64,000 bases of DNA from Pseudomonas purpurea (GTDB lineage Bacteria > Pseudomonadota > Gammaproteobacteria > Pseudomonadales > Pseudomonadaceae). Numbering within the stretch: the stretch's first letter is position 1; the number at the start of each line of letters is the position of its first letter. Under the pieces are notes generated by a model that saw nothing but the letters and a program-made list of their open reading frames with translations, was not told the origin of the DNA and did not search any database. Positions 57,219-64,000 of this stretch are shown piece by piece. Position numbers and translations under genes: made by a program. The DNA is taken from the NCBI RefSeq assembly GCF_039908635.1, contig NZ_CP150918.1, positions 5,658,001 through 5,722,000 of the forward strand, read 5' to 3'.

Positions 57219-58205
57219 ATGACACGCATTCCTCTCTCCGCTTCGCCAACCAATCCTGCCCGTCCAGCACGCGCCCTGGGCGCCGTTGCCGCGCTGCTGT
57301 TCAGCCTGCTGCTGGCGCCGACCGCCGCGTTCGCCGATGCTCAGGCACCCGTCACCGCACCGGCGGCCACTGCTCCCGCCGCCGCGCCTGCCGATCACGC
57401 AACACCTGTAGCCGCGCCAGTCGCCACCGACGCGACGCTGGCAGAAGGTGTCCCGGCTGCTGACGAACCTGAAGTGCTCGAAGCCGACAACACCCTGGGC
57501 ATGGCCCATGACCTGTCGCCGTGGGGCATGTACCAGAACGCCGACATCATCGTGAAAATCGTGATGATCGGCCTGGCCATCGCCTCGATCATCACCTGGA
57601 CCATCTGGATCGCCAAGGGCTTTGAAGTCCTCGGCGCCAAGCGCCGTCTGCGCGTTGAAATCGCCCACCTGAAAAAGGCCCGTACCCTCAAGGAAGCGAG
57701 CGAGTCCGCGACCAAGGAAGGCACTCTCGCCAACCTGCTGGTCCACGATGCGCTGGAAGAAATGCGTCTGTCGGCCAACAGCCGCGAGAAAGAAGGTATC
57801 AAGGAACGCGTCAGCTTCCGTCTTGAGCGCCTGGTGGCGGCCTGCGGTCGCAACATGAGCAGCGGCACCGGCGTGCTGGCGACCATCGGTTCCACCGCAC
57901 CGTTCGTCGGCCTGTTCGGCACCGTGTGGGGCATCATGAACAGCTTCATCGGCATCGCCAAAACCCAGACCACCAACCTCGCTGTCGTAGCGCCCGGCAT
58001 TGCCGAAGCCTTGCTGGCCACGGCACTGGGCCTGGTAGCCGCGATTCCGGCCGTCGTCATTTACAACGTTTTCGCTCGCTCCATCGCCGGTTACAAGGCG
58101 CAGGTCTCCGACGCATCGGCTGAAGTCCTGCTGCTGGTCAGCCGCGACCTCGATCACCTGCCAGCGGAGCGCTCCTCGCAACCGCACATGGTGAAAGTGG
58201 GGTAA
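57219..58205 (+). CDS. exbB: TonB-system energy transducer ExbB
   Basis: A 328-aa MotA/TolQ/ExbB proton-channel protein with three helices, at about residues 106-128, 230-250 and 270-290, in the usual order. The N-terminal extension (to residue 100) is a signal-like helix ARALGAVAALLFSLLLAPTAAFA followed by an Ala/Pro-rich stretch, as in fluorescens/putida ExbB. The catalytic loop is GSTAPFVGLFGTVWGIMNSF. The first of exbB-exbD-tonB. Iron control is likely in the family, but I could not read a firm Fur site. Confidence 0.93.
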   Translation: MTRIPLSASPTNPARPARALGAVAALLFSLLLAPTAAFADAQAPVTAPAATAPAAAPADHATPVAAPVATDATLAEGVPAADEPEVLEADNTLGMAHDLSPWGMYQNADIIVKIVMIGLAIASIITWTIWIAKGFEVLGAKRRLRVEIAHLKKARTLKEASESATKEGTLANLLVHDALEEMRLSANSREKEGIKERVSFRLERLVAACGRNMSSGTGVLATIGSTAPFVGLFGTVWGIMNSFIGIAKTQTTNLAVVAPGIAEALLATALGLVAAIPAVVIYNVFARSIAGYKAQVSDASAEVLLLVSRDLDHLPAERSSQPHMVKVG

Positions 58206-58211
58206 TCAGCC

Positions 58212-58641
58212 ATGGGCCCTGCATTTGAAAGAAGGCGCAGACGACGATCTGGCCGAGAACCACGAAATCAACGTCACGCCGTTCATCGACGTGATGCTGG
58301 TGCTGCTGATCATCTTCATGGTCGCGGCACCGCTGGCAACCGTGGACATCAAGGTTGACCTCCCCGCCTCGACCGCCAAGCCCGAGCCACGGCCGGAGAA
58401 ACCGGTGTTCCTCAGCGTCAAGGCCGACCAACGCCTGTACCTGGGCGAAGACGAAGTCAAAGCCGAGACACTGGGCGCGACCCTCGACGCACGGACGCAA
58501 GGCAAGAAGGACACGACCATCTTCTTCCAGGCCGACAAAGGCGTGGATTACGGCGACCTGATGCACGTGATGGATGCCCTGCGGGCAGCCGGTTACCTGA
58601 AAGTCGGCCTGGTCGGACTTGAGACGGCAGCCAAAAAATGA
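58212..58641 (+). CDS. exbD: TonB-system protein ExbD (frameshifted at the start as written)
   Basis: A 142-aa ExbD when repaired. One transmembrane helix (FIDVMLVLLIIFMVAAPLA) carries the essential Asp in PFIDVML. The expected start, ATG at 58212 (MGLHLKEGADDDLAENHEIN), is out of frame by an extra C in 58217-58219 (GGGCCCTG). As written, the frame would begin at a TTG at 58225, losing 4-5 residues only, so the product might still be made. It is followed by tonB with a 4-bp overlap. Confidence 0.9.
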
Positions 58642-59387
58642 TCACGACGCGCCAAAAGCTGACGCGTTACAGCGGTAGCCTGGCCGTGGTGCTGGGCGTC
58701 CACGGGATCGCGATTCTGCTCGCGCTCAACTGGACGTCATCGCCACCCGTCGAGTTGCCGCCGATGGCGATGATGATCGAGTTGGCGCCGGTTCCGGCAC
58801 CGCCTCCACCCGCGCCACCAAAGGTCGTAACGCCGCCTCAACCACCGGCTCCGACAGAAGAACTGCCGTTGCCCAAACTGGCTGAAGCGCCAAAGCCGAC
58901 GATCTCGGTGCCCAAACCGGTCAAGCCAAAACCCAAGCCTCAGCCGCCTAAACCGGTCGAGAAAAAGCCCGAGCCGCCGAAGGAAAAACCTTCCGAGGAA
59001 AAACCGAGCGACGCACAGCCCACCAACGCCCCGACAGACAAATCCGCGCAACCGGCCCCTGGGCCATCGCATGCGCAGAATGCGGCCAAGGAAAGCTGGC
59101 AAGGCACGCTGCTGGCGCACCTGGCCAAGTACAAAAAGTACCCGTCGGGCGCTCAGGCACGCGGCAAGGAAGGCCTGAACCGTCTGCGCTTCGTGGTCGA
59201 CGCTGAAGGCAAGGTGCTGTCCTACGAACTGGTAGGCCGCTCCGGCAACGCTGATCTGGACCGGGCCACCCTGGAAATGATCCGCCGCGCCCAGCCATTG
59301 CCCAAGCCACCGGCTGACATGCTGACCAATGGCTCGGTCGAAATCGTTGCACCGTTTGTGTACTCACTGGAAAAACGCAAACGCTGA
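58638..59387 (+). CDS. tonB: Energy transducer TonB
   Basis: A 249-aa TonB. An N-terminal transmembrane helix (LAVVLGVHGIAILLALNW, residues 14-31, with the His and Ser positions of TonB) is followed by a Pro/Lys-rich spacer of about 110 residues (PVKPKPKPQPPKPVEKKPEP) and a C-terminal beta domain (YKKYPSGAQARGKEGLNRLR; LVGRSGNADLDRATLEMI). It passes proton-motive energy from ExbB-ExbD to outer-membrane receptors. Its start overlaps the exbD stop (ATGA). Confidence 0.95.
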   Translation: MITTRQKLTRYSGSLAVVLGVHGIAILLALNWTSSPPVELPPMAMMIELAPVPAPPPPAPPKVVTPPQPPAPTEELPLPKLAEAPKPTISVPKPVKPKPKPQPPKPVEKKPEPPKEKPSEEKPSDAQPTNAPTDKSAQPAPGPSHAQNAAKESWQGTLLAHLAKYKKYPSGAQARGKEGLNRLRFVVDAEGKVLSYELVGRSGNADLDRATLEMIRRAQPLPKPPADMLTNGSVEIVAPFVYSLEKRKR

Positions 59388-59401
59388 AGGCTGGACGCCA
59401 A

Positions 59402-59536
59402 ACCTGTGGCGAGGGAGCTTGCTCCCGCTGGGTCGCGAAGCGGCCCCAAAATCGGCAATCGCGGTTCACCAGCAATAACGCGCTGGCTGATTTACGACTG
59501 CTTCGCAGCCGAGCGGGAGCAAGCTCCCTCGCCACG
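59402..59536. repeat. REP pair, GAGGGAGCTTGCTCCC class
   Basis: GTGGCGAGGGAGCTTGCTCC on the left and GGAGCAAGCTCCCTCGCCAC on the right, with about 90 bp between them. The remaining bases to 59694 hold the oxyR promoter, in which I see no clear OxyR box. Confidence 0.85.
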
Positions 59537-59694
59537 GGTACAGCGTGTACATCGAAAGGCACCGAAAGGTGCCTTCTGCATATCTGGAAACGGCAAACCT
59601 GCATTGCCCTGTGTCACTCAACACGCTCAGTCTGATAACGTGCGCCTATCGATTGCAGCCGGTATGCTTGGCCGCATCATCATGGACGCCCGCT

Positions 59695-60615
59695 ATGACC
59701 CTCACAGAATTACGCTACATCGTTACCCTCGCCCAAGAGCAGCATTTCGGCCATGCCGCCGAGAAATGCCACGTCAGCCAGCCAACCCTCTCCGTGGGCG
59801 TGAAAAAGCTTGAAGACGAGCTCGGTGTACTGATTTTCGAGCGCAGCAAAAGCGCGGTGCGCCTGACCCCGGTCGGCGAAGGCATCGTCGCCCAGGCCCA
59901 GAAAGTCCTCGAACAGGCCCAAGGCATTCGCGAACTGGCCCAGGCTGGCAAAAACCAACTGACCGCCCCGCTGAAAGTCGGCGCGATCTACACCGTTGGC
60001 CCGTACCTGTTCCCGCATCTGATTCCACAACTGCACCGGGTCGCCCCGCAGATGCCGTTGTACATCGAAGAAAACTTCACCCACGTGCTGCGCGACAAAC
60101 TGCGCAACGGCGAGCTGGACGCGATCATCATTGCCCTGCCGTTCAACGAAGCCGACGTGCTGACACTGCAACTCTACGACGAGCCGTTCTACGTCCTGAT
60201 GCCGGCCCAACACCCCTGGACCGAGAAAGAATCCATCGACGCCAGCCTGCTCAACGACAAGAGCCTGCTGCTGCTCGGCGAAGGCCACTGCTTCCGCGAC
60301 CAGGTGCTCGAAGCCTGCCCGACCCTGACCAAAGGCAACGACGGCGCACGGCACACCACAGTCGAATCCAGTTCCCTGGAAACCATTCGGCACATGGTCG
60401 CCTCGGGCCTGGGTATCTCGATCCTGCCGCTCTCGGCCGTCGACAGCCACCATTACGCCCCCGGCGTCATTGAAGTGCGCCCACTGACGCCGCCGGTACC
60501 GTTCCGCACCGTGGCCATCGCCTGGCGTGCCAGCTTCCCGCGCCCGAAAGCGATTGAGATCCTCGCGGATTCGATCCGCCTGTGTTCGGTGGCCAAGCCG
60601 CCTGTCGCGGGTTAA
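59695..60615 (+). CDS. oxyR: LysR-type peroxide sensor OxyR
   Basis: A 306-aa regulator, activated by H2O2 through a disulfide. The HTH is in HFGHAAEKCHVSQPTLSVGV (residues 17-36). The redox cysteines are seen as GEGHCFRDQVLEAC, nine residues apart as in C199-C208 of E. coli OxyR. The ATG at 59695 gives MTLTELRYIVTLAQ; an earlier start at 59545 adds a non-conserved tail. recG follows 9 bp after the stop; the pair is often cotranscribed in Pseudomonas. Confidence 0.95.
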   Translation: MTLTELRYIVTLAQEQHFGHAAEKCHVSQPTLSVGVKKLEDELGVLIFERSKSAVRLTPVGEGIVAQAQKVLEQAQGIRELAQAGKNQLTAPLKVGAIYTVGPYLFPHLIPQLHRVAPQMPLYIEENFTHVLRDKLRNGELDAIIIALPFNEADVLTLQLYDEPFYVLMPAQHPWTEKESIDASLLNDKSLLLLGEGHCFRDQVLEACPTLTKGNDGARHTTVESSSLETIRHMVASGLGISILPLSAVDSHHYAPGVIEVRPLTPPVPFRTVAIAWRASFPRPKAIEILADSIRLCSVAKPPVAG

Positions 60616-60624
60616 GCGTTCGCA

Positions 60625-62701
60625 ATGACTGAGTTGTCGCAAGTGTCGGTGACGGCACTCAAGGGTGTCGGCGAAGCCATGGCCGAGAAGTTGGCCAAGG
60701 TCGGCCTGGAAAACCTCCAGGACGTGCTGTTTCACCTGCCGCTGCGTTATCAGGACCGCACCCGCGTGGTGCCGATCGGCCACTTGCGGCCGGGCCAGGA
60801 CGCCGTGATCGAAGGCACCGTCAGCGGCGCCGACGTCGTTATGGGCAAGCGCCGCAGTCTGGTGGTGCGCCTGCAGGACGGCACGGGCGGGCTCAGCTTG
60901 CGTTTCTACCATTTCAGCAACGCACAAAAGGAAGGCCTGAAACGCGGCACCCGCGTGCGCTGCTACGGCGAGGCCCGGCCCGGCGCGTCGGGGCTGGAAA
61001 TCTACCACCCGGAGTACCGCGCCATCACCGGCGACGAACCGCCGCCGGTGGATGAAACCCTGACCCCGGTCTACCCGCTCACCGAAGGCCTGACCCAACA
61101 ACGTTTGCGTCAGCTGTGCATGCAGACCCTGACCCTGCTCGGCCCCAGCAGCCTGCCCGACTGGCTGCCGCAAGAGCTTGCGCGCGACTACCAATTGGCC
61201 CCGCTGGCCGACGCGATCCGCTATCTGCACCATCCACCGGCCGATGCCGATGTGGACGAACTCGCACTCGGCCATCACTGGGCCCAGCACCGTTTGGCCT
61301 TTGAAGAACTGCTGACCCATCAGCTATCGCAGCAACGCCTGCGCGAAAGCATGCGCTCGCTGCGGGCACCGGCCATGCCGAAGGCGACAACGCTGCCCGC
61401 TCAGTACCTGGCCAACCTGGGCTTCCCACCGACCGGCGCGCAGCAGCGGGTGGGCAACGAAATCGCCTACGACCTGAGTCAGCGCGAACCCATGCTGCGG
61501 CTGATCCAGGGCGATGTCGGCGCCGGTAAAACCGTGGTCGCCGCCCTTGCAGCACTGCAAGCGCTGGAGGCCGGCTATCAAGTGGCGCTGATGGCGCCCA
61601 CCGAAATCCTCGCCGAGCAGCACTTCATCACCTTCAAGCGCTGGCTCGAACCGCTGGGGCCTGGAGGTCGCGTGGCTGGCCGGCAAGCTCAAGGGCAAAA
61701 ACCGCGCTGCCGCACTGGAGCAGATCGCCAACGGTACACCGATGGTGGTCGGTACCCACGCCTTGTTCCAGGACGAGGTGCAGTTCAAGAACCTCGCGCT
61801 GGTGATCATCGACGAACAACACCGCTTCGGCGTGCAGCAACGGCTGGCGCTGCGGCAAAAAGGCGTGGGCGGACGGATGTGTCCGCATCAACTGATCATG
61901 ACCGCCACGCCGATTCCGCGAACCCTGGCCATGAGCGCCTACGCCGACCTCGACACCTCGATCCTCGACGAACTGCCGCCCGGCCGAACCCCGGTGAACA
62001 CCGTGCTGGTCACCGACACCCGGCGCGTCGAAGTCATCGAACGGGTACGCGCGGCGTGCGCCGAAGGGCGCCAGGCCTATTGGGTCTGCACGCTGATTGA
62101 AGAGTCGGAAGAGCTCACCTGCCAGGCTGCCGAAACCACCTACGAAGACCTCACCGCCGCCCTCGGCGAGTTGAAGGTCGGCTTGATCCACGGCCGCATG
62201 AAACCGGCGGAAAAAGCCGAAGTCATGGCCCAGTTCAAGGCCGGCGCCTTGCAACTGCTGGTGGCGACCACGGTGATCGAAGTCGGCGTCGACGTGCCCA
62301 ACGCCAGCCTGATGATCATCGAAAACCCCGAGCGCCTGGGCCTCGCGCAACTGCACCAGTTGCGTGGCCGGGTAGGCCGGGGCAGCGCCGCCAGCCATTG
62401 CGTCCTGCTTTACCATCCACCGCTGTCACAAATCGGTCGGCAGCGGCTGGGCATCATGCGCGAAACCAATGACGGCTTCGTGATCGCTGAAAAAGACCTT
62501 GAGCTGCGCGGCCCCGGCGAAATGCTCGGCACCCGGCAAACCGGCCTGCTGCAATTCAAGGTCGCCGACCTGATGCGCGACGCCGATCTGCTGCCGGCCG
62601 TGCGCGATGCCGCCCAGGCGTTGCTCGAGCGCTGGCCACACCACGTCAGCCCGCTGCTGGATCGCTGGCTGCGACATGGGCAGCAATACGGCCAAGTGTG
62701 A
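60625..62701 (+). CDS. recG: ATP-dependent DNA helicase RecG (frameshifted as written)
   Basis: A 691-aa helicase when repaired, which reverses stalled replication forks and branch-migrates Holliday junctions. The wedge domain (residues 1-150) precedes the helicase core: Walker A IQGDVGAGKTVVAALAALQ, DExH LVIIDEQHRFGVQQR, MTATPIPRTLAMSAY, VGVDVPNASLMIIENPERLG and GRVGRGSAASHC. The frame breaks at 61656-61659, where an extra G interrupts the expected EPLGLEVAWLAGKLKG. The C-terminal part continues in the next frame to the stop at 62701. Confidence 0.92.
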
Positions 62702-62779
62702 CGCTCGTCTCAGTTAATGGACCAAAGGCATAACCAAGCTGGTTATACTCTTGAAATTGTAGGAAATCGGATACAGACC

Positions 62780-64000
62780 ATGACAGAAGTTGCTCTCGCT
62801 CCCGCAACCCCGCACGCTCCGTCTGTTATCCGGCTGCTGCTCGGCAAGCTGGCCATCAGCTACAAGGAAGTGCTCGACCGTCCCGGCCTCCCCGCCGCGC
62901 GCAAGGTTCAAGCGGTTCTGCTGGACGACGCAGTCGGCGCACTCATGGTGTTGTTCCCGCAGAACCAACTGCTGGACCTCAATCGCCTCGCCGAACTCAC
63001 TGGCCGCCGGCTCACCGCCGTGCCGCTGGAACGCCTGGAGCGCATGCTCGGCAAACACAGCCTGAGCCTGCTGCCAGGCCTGCCGGCGCTCACCAGTTCG
63101 CCGTGCCTGTACGAAGAAAGCCTGCTGCGCGAAGACAGCCTGCTGATCAATTCGGGCGAACCGGGGCTGCTGCTGGAAATCGCCCGCGAAGACTTCAAAA
63201 GCATGCTCAACAAGGCCAGCGCCGCCAACTTCGGCGAAGCGCTGAGCAGCATCACGCCCAACCTCGACCGCCCCGACGATGACCGCGAGGAAATCAGCCA
63301 GGCGATGCAGGCCTTCACCGCCCGCCGCATTCAGCAACGCCTGGAAGCAACCATCGAAATTCCGCCACTGGCCGAAACCGCGCAGAAAATCATCCGCCTG
63401 CGGGTCGACCCCAACGCCACCATCGACGACATCACCGGCGTGGTCGAAACCGATCCGGCCCTGGCTGCCCAAGTGGTGAGCTGGGCTGCATCGCCGTACT
63501 ACGCCTCGCCGGGCAAGATTCGCTCAGTGGAAGATGCGATTGTCCGGGTGCTGGGTTTTGACCTGGTGATCAACCTGGCGCTGGGCCTGGCGCTGGGCAA
63601 GACCCTGAGCCTGCCCAAGGACCATCCGCAACACCACACGCCGTACTGGCAGCAGTCGATCTACACCGCCGCCGTCATCGAAGGCCTGACCCGCGCCATG
63701 CCCCGTGCCCAGCGCCCGGAAGCCGGCCTGACCTACCTGGCCGGCCTGCTGCACAACTTTGGCTACTTGCTGCTGGCCCATGTCTTCCCGCCGCACTTCT
63801 CGCTGATCTGCCGGCACCTGGAGGTCAACCCGCACCTGTGCCACAGCTACGTCGAGCAGCACCTGCTGGGTATCAGCCGTGAACAGATCGGTTCCTGGCT
63901 GATGCGCTATTGGGACATGCCCGAAGAACTGTCCACCGCCCTGCGCTTCCAGCACGACCCGAGCTACGACGGCGCCTACGCCGAGTACCCGAACCTGGTG
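62780..64000 (+). CDS. HDOD domain protein with N-terminal YbaK-like domain (3'-partial)
   Basis: The reading frame is open from the ATG at 62780 to the window end, so at least 407 residues are seen. The N-terminal part (about 1-150, LLLGKLAISYKEVLDRPGLP; QAVLLDDAVGALMVLFPQNQ) resembles a YbaK/prolyl-tRNA-editing-like domain. From about residue 180 an HDOD domain begins (ETAQKIIRLRVDPNATIDDI; ETDPALAAQVVSWAASPYYA), the non-catalytic HD-like output found in signalling proteins. It matches PA5346 by position. Role unknown; possible link to c-di-GMP or stress signalling. Confidence 0.85.
   Translation, partial: MTEVALAPATPHAPSVIRLLLGKLAISYKEVLDRPGLPAARKVQAVLLDDAVGALMVLFPQNQLLDLNRLAELTGRRLTAVPLERLERMLGKHSLSLLPGLPALTSSPCLYEESLLREDSLLINSGEPGLLLEIAREDFKSMLNKASAANFGEALSSITPNLDRPDDDREEISQAMQAFTARRIQQRLEATIEIPPLAETAQKIIRLRVDPNATIDDITGVVETDPALAAQVVSWAASPYYASPGKIRSVEDAIVRVLGFDLVINLALGLALGKTLSLPKDHPQHHTPYWQQSIYTAAVIEGLTRAMPRAQRPEAGLTYLAGLLHNFGYLLLAHVFPPHFSLICRHLEVNPHLCHSYVEQHLLGISREQIGSWLMRYWDMPEELSTALRFQHDPSYDGAYAEYPNLV

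Overview
The window is GC-rich chromosomal DNA from a Pseudomonas of the fluorescens/putida type. This rests on the protein sequences, on the many REP elements with the Pseudomonas core GTGGGAGCGAGCTTGCTCG, and on gene order. As far as I remember the maps, the order follows P. aeruginosa PAO1 from about PA5277 (lysA) to PA5346 (an HDOD protein), with local differences. I saw no rRNA, tRNA, CRISPR array, prophage or insertion sequence.

Layout. 1-4.5 kb: lysA-dapF-DUF484-xerC-HAD, a lysine/peptidoglycan precursor and chromosome-dimer-resolution operon. 4.5-9.7 kb: sutA, a YjbQ-family gene, glnK-amtB (nitrogen control, with a sigma-54 promoter and two NtrC-like sites upstream), ubiK and yifB. 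9.6-17.8 kb: a TetR gene facing an ATPase-less ABC-type membrane protein across two palindromes, a chemoreceptor, a LysR gene facing a MATE pump, and a ProE-like EAL/GGDEF protein. 18-24 kb: rep, a 150-bp hairpin repeat, xpt, a CoA-transferase, cytochrome c5. 23.7-36 kb: amine and amino-acid catabolism: pauR, alr/dadX-ridA-dadA facing lrp, a PauB-type oxidoreductase, a MocR-type regulator, a phospholipase D-like lipoprotein, kauB, a cupin and an I78-type inhibitor. 36-47 kb: rpmB-rpmG, a DppA-like binding protein, radC, coaBC-dut, algC, argB, an uncharacterised two-gene unit, pyrE, crc. 47-56 kb: gltS in AT-rich surroundings, DUF4870, rph, yicC-gmk-rpoZ-spoT-ridA, and two tandem paralogous lipoproteins. 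56-64 kb: a YeeZ-like epimerase, exbB-exbD-tonB, oxyR, recG and the start of an HDOD protein.

How the genes work together. Most are housekeeping: nucleotide supply (xpt, pyrE, dut, gmk), stringent response with transcription (rpoZ, spoT, sutA), carbon catabolite control (crc), and chromosome maintenance (xerC, rep, recG, radC). The accessory content is mainly a polyamine/D-alanine catabolic block and transport genes.

The most striking property of the sequence itself is seven genes (lysA, the CoA-transferase, pauB, the MocR gene, yicC, exbD, recG), each broken by a small insertion at a G-run/C-run junction of the form GGCC(C)T. Removing 1 or 2 bases restores a full-length protein each time. 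Several of these genes are normally needed for growth, so I treat the insertions as probable sequencing errors and annotate the full genes. The best candidates for undescribed biology are a structured leader that would hide the rpmB ribosome binding site (36685-36780), the two-gene unit at 44461-45403, and the TetR/ATPase-less transporter pair at 9641-11317.
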